Assembly: GCA_036960305.1 (NCBI GenBank)
Contig: JBALWA010000021.1
Location: 5,905 to 69,904, forward strand
DNA length: 64,000 nucleotides
Direction: 5' to 3'
Source of the DNA: JBALVT01 sp036960305
GTDB lineage: Bacteria > Pseudomonadota > Gammaproteobacteria > Pseudomonadales > Halieaceae
Positions 25,411 to 34,339 of this stretch are shown in pieces. Below the pieces are notes generated by a model. The model saw nothing but the letters and a program-made list of their open reading frames with translations. It was not told the DNA's origin and did no database searches. The first letter of the stretch is position 1. The number at the start of each line of letters is the position of its first letter. The position numbers were made by a program, and so were the translations under genes.

Positions 25411-26254
25411 ATCCACACGCGTCGCCCTGGGTCGAATCAATCGCCTGCAAGTGGTCAAGGACAGTGCCTACGGCCTGTTCCTGGATGGCTACGAGCAGGG
25501 TGAGATACTCCTGCCAAAACGGTATCGTCCCGAAAACTGTCAGCCCGGTGACTGGCTTGAAGTGTTCATCTACGCAGACTCCGAAGACCGCCTCATAGCA
25601 ACAACCGATACACCCAAAGCCATGGTAGGCGAAGTCGCCAGCCTGCGAGTGGCGGCAGTGAATGATGTCGGCACATTTCTCGACTGGGGTCTCCCAAAGG
25701 ACATTCTGGTGCCGTTTAGTGAACAGGCCGAACGAATGCAAGAGGGGTTCTCCTACTGCGTTTATCTCTACGTTGACCGACACAGAGATCTCATTGTCGC
25801 CTCCAGTAAGTTGAGCAAGTTCCTGCCGGAGCACTCAAGCCAGCATAAAGCGGGCCAGGCAGTGGAATTACTGGTGTGTGGAAAATCCGACCTGGGCTTC
25901 AAATGCCTGGTTGATCGTAGCTTCCTCGCGCTTCTGCACCACGGCGATGTCTTCCAGCCACTCGATCCGGGGCGCACCCTGGATGGCTATATCAAACATG
26001 TACGAGACGACGGCCGGGTTGACCTGTGCCTGTCGCCACCGGGTGCAGCAACAGGTGGCGGTCTGGAAGAGCAGATACTGCAGTATGTGAAAGACCAGGG
26101 CGGCAGTGCCGCCATAGGTGACAAGAGCCCGCCCGATGAAATCTACAAGCTGTTCCATACCAGCAAGAAGAACTTCAAGCGCGCACTAAGCAAGCTCTAC
26201 AAGCACAAGAAAATCACCATTGGAGGCGATGGAATACGCCTCGCTGAACACTAA
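25403..26254 (+). CDS. CvfB/YitL-like S1 RNA-binding protein
   Basis: 283 aa. It starts with S1-like OB domains (VGEVASLRVAAVNDVGTFLDWGLPKDILVPF, GFKCLVDRSFLALLHH) and ends with a winged-helix segment (SPPDEIYKLFHTSKKNFKRALSKLYKHKKI), the architecture of CvfB in Gram-positives and its proteobacterial homologues. It binds RNA; a post-transcriptional role is known in Staphylococcus. The start overlaps the helicase stop, so the two RNA-related proteins are coupled. Confidence 0.88.
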   Translation: MTESTRVALGRINRLQVVKDSAYGLFLDGYEQGEILLPKRYRPENCQPGDWLEVFIYADSEDRLIATTDTPKAMVGEVASLRVAAVNDVGTFLDWGLPKDILVPFSEQAERMQEGFSYCVYLYVDRHRDLIVASSKLSKFLPEHSSQHKAGQAVELLVCGKSDLGFKCLVDRSFLALLHHGDVFQPLDPGRTLDGYIKHVRDDGRVDLCLSPPGAATGGGLEEQILQYVKDQGGSAAIGDKSPPDEIYKLFHTSKKNFKRALSKLYKHKKITIGGDGIRLAEH

Positions 26255-26292
26255 GAAAAGCCCTTAAGATCTGACCTGAGAACTATCACACA

Positions 26293-28326
26293 ATGTCCAA
26301 CCCCCTTCTGGAACAACATGACTTGCCGCCTTTTTCAGCGATTAAGGTGGAGCATATCGAACCGGCCATACGTCAGCTTATCGAAAGAAACAGGCAGTCC
26401 ATCGACACCCTGCTGGTCCGCGGCGGCCCCTACGCCTGGGAGAATTTCTTACAGCCCATCGAAGATATGGAGGACGAACTGGCCAGGGCCTGGTCTCCTG
26501 TGGGGCACCTCAATGGCGTCATGAACAGTGATGCGCTGCGTGAGGCCTACAACGACTGCCTGCCGCAACTTTCCGAGTACAGCACCTGGCGCGGACAGCA
26601 CGCCGGGCTGTACGCCGCCTACCAGCAGATAGCGGATCGCGAGGACTTTGAGCAATTGAGCGTTGCACAACAAACCGCCATTAATCATGCGCTGCGGGAT
26701 TTTCGCCTGAGCGGCATCGCCCTCCCCGAGGAAAAACAACAACAGTACGGCGAACTGAAAAAACGCCTCACAGAGCTGGGCAGCAAGTTCACCGAAAACG
26801 TCCTCGATGCCACCAATGCCTGGTCCAGGCAATGCAGTGAAGCGGAGCTCAGCGGACTACCGGCAACAGCCCTTGCCAGCGCCAGGCAGGCCGCGGAGCA
26901 GGCCGGTGTTGAGGGCTACCTGATCAACCTGGAATTCCCGTCCTACCAACCGATAATCACCTATTGCGACAATGCAGCACTGCGGGAAGAAGTCTATCGG
27001 GCCAATGCCACCCGGGCATCTGACCTGGGGCCCCATGCAGGCCAATGGGATAACTCTGGGGTGATCGAGGAAATACTCGACCTGCGCCAGGAACTCGCTC
27101 AACTACTGGATTTTGATAATTACGCGGAATTTTCCCTGGCCACAAAGATGGCAGATTCACCGGATCAAGTGATCGACTTCCTGGAGGAACTGGCCAACCA
27201 GGCAAAAACCCAGGCTCTGGCAGAATGGCAGAGCCTCTCGGCCTACGCTGCCAGCGAATTTGGCCACAACGATCTCCAGCCCTGGGACGTCAGTTATTAC
27301 GGCGAAAAACTCCGTCAAGCGCGTTTTCAAGTCTCACAGGAAGAAATTCGCCCCTACCTGCCGGTAAGCCGTGTACTGCCAGGCCTGTTTGAAGTGGTTC
27401 GCCGCCTCTACGGCGTGGAAGTTGTGGAGGTGGACTCCTTCGACCACTATCACGACGATGTCCGCCTGTTTGAAATTTCTGAGGATGGGGTCCTTATCGC
27501 ACGTTTTTACCTCGACCTGTACGCGAGAAGCCACAAGCGCGGCGGCGCGTGGATGGATGATTGCCGGGTTCGCCGTTACAGTGGCGACGCGCTACAAATC
27601 CCGGTGGCCTATCTGGTATGTAACTTCACCCCACCCGTAGGCGATCAGCCCGCCTTGTTAACCGACCAGGAACTCACCACGCTGTTCCATGAATTCGGCC
27701 ACGGCCTACACCACATGCTAACCCAACAGACCGTCGCTGCGGTCTCCGGCATCAACGGTGTACCCTGGGACGCGGTGGAACTCCCCAGCCAATTTCTGGA
27801 AAACTGGTGCTGGGAAAAAGAGGCACTGGCTTTCATATCGGGACACTACGAAACAGGCGAAGCCCTGCCCGATGCACTGCTGGACAGTATGCTGGCGGCA
27901 AAGAACTTTCAGTCGGCAATGATGATGGTCAGGCAACTGGAATTCAGCCTGTTCGACTTCCGTCTGCATATGTCCTGGGGCAAGTCCGATGCGACGACGG
28001 TGCAAGGCTTACTGGACGAAGTCCGCCAGCAAGTTGCCGTCATCATTCCCCCCCCGTGGAACAAATTCCAAAACGCCTTTTCACATATTTTTGGCGGCGG
28101 TTATGCCGCGGGTTACTACAGCTACAAATGGGCAGAAGTGTTATCGGCAGATGCCTTTTCGAAATTTGAAGAGGATGGTATTTTCAACGCCAAGACCGGC
28201 GCATCATTCAGGCAGGAGGTGCTGGAAATGGGGGGCGCGAGAGAGCCAATGGATTTATTCGTGGCTTTCCGGGGCCGCAAGCCCGCGATCGCCGCGTTGT
28301 TGCGTCATTCAGGCATCGCTGCCTGA
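26293..28326 (+). CDS. prlC: Oligopeptidase A (M3 metallopeptidase)
   Basis: 677 aa, matching E. coli PrlC/OpdA (680 aa). The zinc motif HEFGHGLHHML (near residue 466) with the downstream Glu gives the M3 active site; SHIFGGGYAAGYYSYKW and the N-terminal LLEQHDLPPFSAIKVEHIEPAI are family blocks. It degrades short peptides, including cleaved signal peptides, in the cytoplasm, which complements SppA encoded upstream. 38 bp after the CvfB-like gene. Confidence 0.95.
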   Translation: MSNPLLEQHDLPPFSAIKVEHIEPAIRQLIERNRQSIDTLLVRGGPYAWENFLQPIEDMEDELARAWSPVGHLNGVMNSDALREAYNDCLPQLSEYSTWRGQHAGLYAAYQQIADREDFEQLSVAQQTAINHALRDFRLSGIALPEEKQQQYGELKKRLTELGSKFTENVLDATNAWSRQCSEAELSGLPATALASARQAAEQAGVEGYLINLEFPSYQPIITYCDNAALREEVYRANATRASDLGPHAGQWDNSGVIEEILDLRQELAQLLDFDNYAEFSLATKMADSPDQVIDFLEELANQAKTQALAEWQSLSAYAASEFGHNDLQPWDVSYYGEKLRQARFQVSQEEIRPYLPVSRVLPGLFEVVRRLYGVEVVEVDSFDHYHDDVRLFEISEDGVLIARFYLDLYARSHKRGGAWMDDCRVRRYSGDALQIPVAYLVCNFTPPVGDQPALLTDQELTTLFHEFGHGLHHMLTQQTVAAVSGINGVPWDAVELPSQFLENWCWEKEALAFISGHYETGEALPDALLDSMLAAKNFQSAMMMVRQLEFSLFDFRLHMSWGKSDATTVQGLLDEVRQQVAVIIPPPWNKFQNAFSHIFGGGYAAGYYSYKWAEVLSADAFSKFEEDGIFNAKTGASFRQEVLEMGGAREPMDLFVAFRGRKPAIAALLRHSGIAA

Positions 28327-28354
28327 ATGACGTACTTAATACAGGGCACCTAGC

Positions 28355-29047
28355 TCAGTCTTCGCTACCCAACCAGCGGTAAACAACGCCCGCTAGCGCC
28401 GCACCGACGATAGGCGCAACCCAGAACAACCACAGCTGCGAAATAGCCCAACCGCCCTCGAAGAGCGCAACACCTGTGCTGCGAGCAGGGTTAACCGAAG
28501 TATTGGTTACAGGGATGCTGATCAGGTGAATCAGGGTCAGGCCCAGGCCAATGGCAATGGGGGCAAAGCCCGCTGGCGCGCGGCCGTCGGTCGCTCCCAG
28601 GATGATGATCAGAAACATGAAGGTCATCACAACTTCAGTCAACAGTGCGGCCGTCAGGCTGTAACCGCCCGGAGAGTGTTCACCGAAACCGTTCGAAGCA
28701 AAACCCGCCGTTTCAAATCCCGCCTGGCCACTGGCTATTACGAACAGCACCGCAGCACCGGCTATGCCCCCCAGGACCTGTGCGCCCACATAGGGCAGTA
28801 GTTCACTACCGGGGAAGCGACCACCGACCATCAGGCCAACCGATACGGCCGGGTTTAGGTGGCAACCCGAGATATGGCCGATAGCGAAGGCCATCGTCAT
28901 CACCGTCAGGCCAAAAGCCAGGGACACACCCAACAGGCCAATACCAACATCGGGAAACGCCGCTGCCAGTACCGCGCTACCGCAGCCACCTAAAACCAAC
29001 CAGAATGTACCGAGGAACTCAGCACCCAATTTTTTACTCATAGACAT
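28355..29047 (-). CDS. aqpZ: Aquaporin Z
   Basis: 230 aa, six helices plus two half-helices with NPA motifs at 65-67 (HLNPAVS) and 186-188 (VNPARST). The selectivity-filter residues Phe45, His174, Thr183 and Arg189 are those of a water-selective AqpZ rather than a glycerol facilitator. Start ATG 29047 has GGGAG eight bases upstream. Last gene of a minus-strand run with the PTPS-like and DUF4760 genes (37 bp gap). Confidence 0.96.
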   Translation of the reverse strand: MSMSKKLGAEFLGTFWLVLGGCGSAVLAAAFPDVGIGLLGVSLAFGLTVMTMAFAIGHISGCHLNPAVSVGLMVGGRFPGSELLPYVGAQVLGGIAGAAVLFVIASGQAGFETAGFASNGFGEHSPGGYSLTAALLTEVVMTFMFLIIILGATDGRAPAGFAPIAIGLGLTLIHLISIPVTNTSVNPARSTGVALFEGGWAISQLWLFWVAPIVGAALAGVVYRWLGSED

Positions 29048-29084
29048 AGTTATCGCTCCCAGTTCTTGTTATTAAGCAAACTAA

Positions 29085-29567
29085 TCAACCCGGACGCCAG
29101 AGAGAACACGCTCTCTGCCCTGGTCCCGAGGCTACACACAATTCAATCTCCCGTAAATCCTCACCGTCGGATTCGATGACCAGCTTGCCGAGTAAGAAGT
29201 GGGCAAACTCTTCCACCGTCGCGTTGCGTATCGGCAAAAGCAGGGTATCACTTTGTAAAAAAAGCATTTCATCGTCGGCAAATTTCACCCGGTAACAAGC
29301 CCCCTCTTCCTCAATGGTCTGGTAGGGTGAATTTTCCGCCAGCAACAGATACTCGTCCAGCGAATCACACAGGGCTTTCAGGCGTGTCTTGTAAACGTTG
29401 TAGTCGGCGGAAAAACCGTTCTCACCCACCGGCGCCACGATACGTACAGACACCGAATAATTGTGCCCGTGTAGCCGCTCCCGCTCCCGCGCCGAGAAAA
29501 TCGTGTAGTGGGCTGCGGAAAACTTGTGACTTTCCTTGTCTATATAGAGTGTTGTCAGTTGTTGCAT
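29085..29567 (-). CDS. 6-pyruvoyl-tetrahydropterin synthase / QueD-like protein without the catalytic Cys
   Basis: 160 aa T-fold protein. Zinc ligands His20, His33 and His35 are present (FSAAH, LHGHNY), and ADYNVYKTRLKALCDSLDEYLL is a normal family block. At the position of the catalytic cysteine (four residues before the first HGH histidine, Cys27 in E. coli QueD) there is Arg29, flanked by Glu28 and Glu30. A Glu in this region is known in PTPS-III proteins with altered activity. A true queuosine QueD role is therefore doubtful. One base separates it from the DUF4760 stop. Confidence 0.8.
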   Translation of the reverse strand: MQQLTTLYIDKESHKFSAAHYTIFSARERERLHGHNYSVSVRIVAPVGENGFSADYNVYKTRLKALCDSLDEYLLLAENSPYQTIEEEGACYRVKFADDEMLFLQSDTLLLPIRNATVEEFAHFLLGKLVIESDGEDLREIELCVASGPGQRACSLWRPG

Positions 29568-29568
29568 C

Positions 29569-30084
29569 CTATGGCTTCCAGTCTCGGTGGGCTATGTGGG
29601 CTGGCTGCTTGGCAGTCTTCTTCTCCAGAGCGCGGTCACCCAGCCATTCAAACCACTCACCAAAGGAGGGCTGTTGCTGCTCAGCCCGCAAATCATTTAG
29701 CCAGTTCCGCAATTTGTTACACATCACTGAGACAATCCCACCCGCCAGATCCAGTACCAGATCGAGTGGCGCAATCCGCTTGTAAATCAATAAACCCATA
29801 GTTTCAAAAGAAGTGCACACGGTGAGGCATGCCTGTTCATATTCGGCTCCCATCGCACGCACCTCGTCCAGTCGAATACCATCGGGCATATTCTGCAACA
29901 AGGTTAGCGCTCTAGCCAGATCGCGATTGTAGAAGGTCTGCGCCAGGTTCATTGCAACGATGTCACGCTGTTGAACACGGTACTGGCGAATCTGGAACCA
30001 CCCAAAAATCAGGCCAGTGATAATACTGCAGGCGCCAACGATTTCAGCCAGGTTCGCCCAGGTCGACAGTGAAACTTCCCCCAT
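29569..30084 (-). CDS. Membrane-anchored protein, DUF4760-like
   Basis: 171 aa. One N-terminal membrane helix (about 10-30, AEIVGACSIITGLIFGW), then a helical cytoplasmic region (QIRQYRVQQRDIVAMNLAQTFYN, ACLTVCTSFETMGLLIYKRIAPLDL). The pattern fits the DUF4760 family, whose function is unknown. It ends one base before the PTPS-like start, so the two are very likely cotranscribed. Confidence 0.65.
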   Translation of the reverse strand: MGEVSLSTWANLAEIVGACSIITGLIFGWFQIRQYRVQQRDIVAMNLAQTFYNRDLARALTLLQNMPDGIRLDEVRAMGAEYEQACLTVCTSFETMGLLIYKRIAPLDLVLDLAGGIVSVMCNKLRNWLNDLRAEQQQPSFGEWFEWLGDRALEKKTAKQPAHIAHRDWKP

Positions 30085-30181
30085 GGCGCTGGGCCCCCTT
30101 ATTGTGTGAAGATATTGCCAGTGTAGCGCCTACACCGGCACAATGTCAGCACGGTCAACAATAGGGAGATTATTAAAGTAT

Positions 30182-30883
30182 ATGAAAATAGCCATAATCA
30201 CGGGGGCGAGTGTCGGCATTGGCGCCAAAGCGGCACATTTTTTCCTGCAAGATGGATTCACTGTCTACAACCTGTCCCGTCGATCCTGCCCGATTGAAGG
30301 CGTCAACAATCTCAGTTGCGACCTGGCTGTTACAGAGTCCGTCGACAAGGCCTGCGACGCGTTGGCGACCGCACTCTCTACCGCCACGTCCGTTGCGCTG
30401 GTTCACAATGCCTGCCAGATGCGCAAGGACAGCACCACATTGTGTGAAAGCGAGAGCCTCCGCGCGGTTCTGGAAACCAATCTCATTGCCGTCAACAGCA
30501 TCAACCAACGCCTGCTGCCACTGATGCCGCGAACCTCCAGTGTGCTGTACATCGGCTCTACCTTGTCAGAGAAAGCGGTCGCCGGCTCATTCAGCTATGT
30601 CATTTCAAAACACGCGTTACTGGGAATGATGCGTGCCAGTTGTCAGGATTTAATGGGTACCGGCATCCACACTGCGCTCATTTGCCCGGGCTTCACCGAC
30701 ACGGAAATGCTGCGCACCCATCTGGGCAACGACAGTGAAATCATGCGGGAAATCGGCGCCATGAACAGCTTCAATCGCCTGGTTGAACCCGAAGAAATCG
30801 CCGAGCTAATCGGCTGGGCCCATGGCAATCCTGTCATCAACGGCGCGGTGCTACACGCCAATCTCGGCCAAAAGGAATCCTGA
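30182..30883 (+). CDS. SDR-family NAD(P)-dependent oxidoreductase
   Basis: 233 aa from ATG 30182. Nucleotide motif TGASVGIG (7-14); catalytic tetrad Asn100, Ser126, Tyr139 and Lys143 (SYVISKHAL). The usual NNAG is HNAC here. Substrate unknown; sequence resembles small classical SDRs such as sepiapterin-reductase-like enzymes. ATG 30182 is chosen because the first beta-strand begins right there; a frame from 30143 adds 13 residues. It ends 3 bp before the next gene. Confidence 0.85.
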   Translation: MKIAIITGASVGIGAKAAHFFLQDGFTVYNLSRRSCPIEGVNNLSCDLAVTESVDKACDALATALSTATSVALVHNACQMRKDSTTLCESESLRAVLETNLIAVNSINQRLLPLMPRTSSVLYIGSTLSEKAVAGSFSYVISKHALLGMMRASCQDLMGTGIHTALICPGFTDTEMLRTHLGNDSEIMREIGAMNSFNRLVEPEEIAELIGWAHGNPVINGAVLHANLGQKES

Positions 30884-30886
30884 TTG

Positions 30887-31681
30887 ATGATCTCAGGGGA
30901 ACAGTTAAGAGAACGTAGAGAGCGGGTTTTCCTGGTACTGGCTGGCACGTTCCTGTGTGCCATGACCCTGTTGAATGTCATCGGCATCACGCGGTTTATC
31001 CAGCTGGGCCCAATGGCACTGGCCGTGGGCGTCTTGCCCTACCCGATTACTTTTCTGTGTACCGACCTGATCTGCGAACTCTACGGCAAGGCCAGGGCCA
31101 ACTTTCTGGTCAGCGTCGGCCTGGGCCTGAATTTTTTCATCCTCTTTGTACTGTTTCTTGGGGACTCCATCCCCTCAGTCGACCCCGACAGCATGCCGCC
31201 CTGGCAGGTTTTGCAACTGGCAGCGCCCGTCTCCCTGCCTAACGGCGATGTCGTGAAAGACAGTGTCGGCCTGTACCAGCTGATTTACGCCACCACCTCA
31301 GGTGCCGTGTTTGCGTCCATGCTGGCCTACATAGCAGCCCAGTACTGTGACGTCCAGTTGTTCCACTTCTGGAAGCGGGTCACCAAGGGCAAGCACCTGT
31401 GGATACGGAATAACTTCAGTACCCTGATGAGCCAAATGGTGGACTCGGTCATGGTGATCACCGTGACCTTTGGGGCAGCATTTTTTCGAGGTGAAATGAC
31501 CTTCCAGGTGTTATTGGTACTCATCGGCAGCAATTACCTGTTCAAGGCCACCGTCGCCCTACTCGATACCGGTCCCTTTTATTTCGCGGTGTACCGCCTG
31601 CGAAAATATATGCAATTACCGGCGAATGAAACCACGGCATCCGAGGCCGCGGCGCTAGCTCAAAGCCCCAACAGACTATAG
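30887..31681 (+). CDS. Queuosine precursor transporter (VUT/YhhQ family)
   Basis: 264 aa with six membrane helices. The segments VGVLPYPITFLCTDLICELYGKARA and WIRNNFSTLMSQMVDSVMVITVTF are the hallmark of the vitamin-uptake-transporter family (YhhQ), which in E. coli imports preQ0/preQ1. ATG 30887 or the TTG at 30884 could start it; the AGGAA of the preceding gene end serves as ribosome-binding site. Its 3' end overlaps the NSS symporter by 22 bp, convergently. Confidence 0.88.
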   Translation: MISGEQLRERRERVFLVLAGTFLCAMTLLNVIGITRFIQLGPMALAVGVLPYPITFLCTDLICELYGKARANFLVSVGLGLNFFILFVLFLGDSIPSVDPDSMPPWQVLQLAAPVSLPNGDVVKDSVGLYQLIYATTSGAVFASMLAYIAAQYCDVQLFHFWKRVTKGKHLWIRNNFSTLMSQMVDSVMVITVTFGAAFFRGEMTFQVLLVLIGSNYLFKATVALLDTGPFYFAVYRLRKYMQLPANETTASEAAALAQSPNRL

Positions 31682-33084
31682 CCGAAGTATTTGTGCGCCA
31701 CGGTATTGGCAAACACCAGCAGTAACAGCACTGGAATAAAGGTACTGAGTGAAAAGTTGACGTACTTTTCGGCCCAGGAGTTACGGTATGAATCATTGCC
31801 GACTTCCAGCTCGGCATTGAGGCGCTGCTTCTTCCAACGAAAGCTGACAAAAAGACAGAGTAGTAATCCATTCAAGGGCAGAATGGTGTCGTAAAACACA
31901 TCGACTACCACATCAAAAAATGACTTCACCTGGCCGGCGTAACTGAGGAACTCAGTCAGAAACCCCACCATGCCAAAGGACAGGGCAGACATCACCGTAA
32001 ACGCGCCCCCAAACACCGCCAATATCAGCAGGGCGTGTTTGCGACTACGGCCTTTTTCATCGATCAAATACGCTGTTGGCACCTCGATAATTGACACCAG
32101 CGAAGTGATTGCCGCAAAGAATACCAACAAAAAGAAAATCGTTGCCACAGCGCTGGCACCGAAATAACCCAGCGTCGCTTGCAGAGCGAGAAAGATCTTT
32201 GGCAGGAGTACAAAAATAAGGCTGACCGAGGAGTCACTCAATTCCGCGGGATCGACCTGCGGATTAAAGGAAAAGACCGCGGGCAAAATCATCAGTCCGG
32301 CAATAAAGGCCACCGCGGTGTCGGTAATCGCGACCATTGTAGCCGCAGCAACAATATTGTCTTTACGACTGAGGTAAGAACCGTAAGTAATCAAAATCCC
32401 CATACCCAGCGATAGAGAGAAAAATGCCTGTGACAAGGCGCCATTGACGACGCTGGCATTCAGTTTTCCGAAATCGGGAATGATGTAAAAGCTAACGCCA
32501 GCTGCGGCATTGTCCAGCGTGAGGACAAAGGCCACCAGGGCCACCAGCATCACAAAGAGGGCAGGCATCAGTAACCTGGCCGCCCGTTCGATACCCTCCT
32601 GCACACCGGAACTCAGAATCACGTAGACCATGGCAGCAACCAATAACATCACCACAAAAACCCAGGGGCTACCAATATACTCACCGAAGCCAGCGGGGCT
32701 AGCCAGATACTCCAGCTGGCCGGAGGCGGCCATCACCAGATAACCAAACAACCAGATGGTGATCACCATATAAAACACGCCGATCATAAATGGCGTAATA
32801 ACCCCCAGCAGGCCCGCCAGCCGCCAACCGGGCTGGTGCTCGGATATTTGACTGTAAGCACCGACCGGGTCCTTACTCGTATGTCGTCCCATCGCCAACT
32901 CGGCCATCATCACCGGCAGGCAGACAAAGAAAACAAACAGGGCATAGATCAGCAGAAAGGCGCCGCCGCCGTTTTTGGCTGCATTCACCGGAAATCCAAC
33001 CAGGTTGCCTATGCCAACTGCGGACCCGGCCGCTGCCAATACAAACCCCAGGCGTGAGCTGAACTGTTCTCTCGCTGCGCTCAT
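31660..33084 (-). CDS. Sodium-dependent neurotransmitter-type (NSS/SNF) symporter
   Basis: 474 aa from ATG 33084 (GGGGGA nine bases upstream). Twelve-helix LeuT fold; helix 1 reads FVLAAAGSAVGIGNLVGFP with the unwound Gly-rich sodium/substrate site, followed by GGGAFLLIYALFVFFVCLPVMMAELAMGR. It imports amino acids with Na+. Next to leucine dehydrogenase on the same strand (about 100 bp away), so a branched-chain or aromatic amino acid is a reasonable substrate, by context only. Confidence 0.92.
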   Translation of the reverse strand: MSAAREQFSSRLGFVLAAAGSAVGIGNLVGFPVNAAKNGGGAFLLIYALFVFFVCLPVMMAELAMGRHTSKDPVGAYSQISEHQPGWRLAGLLGVITPFMIGVFYMVITIWLFGYLVMAASGQLEYLASPAGFGEYIGSPWVFVVMLLVAAMVYVILSSGVQEGIERAARLLMPALFVMLVALVAFVLTLDNAAAGVSFYIIPDFGKLNASVVNGALSQAFFSLSLGMGILITYGSYLSRKDNIVAAATMVAITDTAVAFIAGLMILPAVFSFNPQVDPAELSDSSVSLIFVLLPKIFLALQATLGYFGASAVATIFFLLVFFAAITSLVSIIEVPTAYLIDEKGRSRKHALLILAVFGGAFTVMSALSFGMVGFLTEFLSYAGQVKSFFDVVVDVFYDTILPLNGLLLCLFVSFRWKKQRLNAELEVGNDSYRNSWAEKYVNFSLSTFIPVLLLLVFANTVAHKYFGYSLLGL

Positions 33085-33185
33085 AATCTGCAATCCCCCG
33101 ACAACACGTGGCCATCAGTAACATTATTATTATCAGAAGCCAACGAATGAACCGACATTGTCGTGCTCACTGCAGCCCCACTATA

Positions 33186-34247
33186 TTATTGCAATACCCC
33201 AACAAAACGCTCTTCAGCCATTCGGTCAGCTACCGTGCCCGTGGTCTCGTTACTGTCACTGGCACGCTGGAAAATATCCGCCAGCGTATCACCGATGCTC
33301 TCCACGTGCCGGGTCAAAGCCTCGTAACTTTTGCCACTGCGTAAATAATAGGCATCAACAATACCGCCCGCATTAATCACGTAATCCGGAGCATACAATA
33401 TACCCCGTTCATGTAGCGCCAGGCCATGCCTGGGCAGCGCCAGCTGATTATTGGCGGCACCGGCCACAACCTCCGCCCTGAGCTGAGCCACCGTCTCATC
33501 ATTGATAATGCCACCCATCGCACAGGGCGCAAAAACATCCACATCCAGGCCGAAGATCTCCTCACCAGCAACTGCCTGGGCACCCAGTTCGGACACCGCC
33601 CTGGCAACATTGCCCGCATTGACATCCGTCACCCAGAGCCTGGCACCTGCGGCATGCAGCTTCTGAGCCAGAGTGTAACCCACATTACCCACGCCTTGAA
33701 TCGCCACTTTCACACCTTTGAGGTCGGAACGTCCCTGACGGTGCTTCACAGCGATCTCTATACCCTTGAATACCCCGTGCGCCGTGGACGGCGAAGGATC
33801 GCCATTGCGAACCTGGCCCCGGTCATCAAGACGTTCTGTGATACCGGACAGGTGGGTTGTTTCTGTACCGATGACTTTCAAATTTTCCACACTGGTACCC
33901 GAATCCTGCGCAGCGATGTAGCGCCCGGACAAACTGTCCACCAAGCGCCCCATGGCCCGCAGCATAGCGTCGGATTTACCCTTGGCCGGATCACAGATAA
34001 TCACCGATTTACCGCCGCCAAGCGGCAGACCCGCAAGTGCAGATTTATAGGTCATGCCACGGGATAAGCGCAGCACATCCTCGAGTGCATCCTCACTTGA
34101 TGCATAAGGGTAGATGCGACAACCACCCATCGCTGGCCCGAGGTTGGTATTGTGTATGGCGATAATGGCCTGCAGACCTGAGGCCGCATCGTGGCCAAAG
34201 ACCACATTTTCGTGCTGATCAAACTCACCCAATGAAAAAACGGACAT
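33186..34247 (-). CDS. Leucine dehydrogenase (Glu/Leu/Phe/Val dehydrogenase family)
   Basis: 353 aa, the short octameric LeuDH type. Substrate region GPAMGGCRIYPY, Lys68 (MTYKSALAGLP) and catalytic Lys80 (GGGKSVI) are present; the Rossmann motif is GVGNVG (near 180). It oxidatively deaminates leucine, valine or isoleucine with NAD+ to 2-oxoacids. Flanked by the NSS symporter downstream and by indolepyruvate oxidoreductase upstream (92 bp), consistent with an amino-acid catabolism cluster. Confidence 0.93.
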   Translation of the reverse strand: MSVFSLGEFDQHENVVFGHDAASGLQAIIAIHNTNLGPAMGGCRIYPYASSEDALEDVLRLSRGMTYKSALAGLPLGGGKSVIICDPAKGKSDAMLRAMGRLVDSLSGRYIAAQDSGTSVENLKVIGTETTHLSGITERLDDRGQVRNGDPSPSTAHGVFKGIEIAVKHRQGRSDLKGVKVAIQGVGNVGYTLAQKLHAAGARLWVTDVNAGNVARAVSELGAQAVAGEEIFGLDVDVFAPCAMGGIINDETVAQLRAEVVAGAANNQLALPRHGLALHERGILYAPDYVINAGGIVDAYYLRSGKSYEALTRHVESIGDTLADIFQRASDSNETTGTVADRMAEERFVGVLQ

Positions 34248-34339
34248 AGCTATTCTCCCTGAACGCCTCCCGGCGCCAATTGACGATACGATTTATGTTT
34301 ATATGCCCCATCACCCGATTCGGGGCGGGGAAGCCCTCT

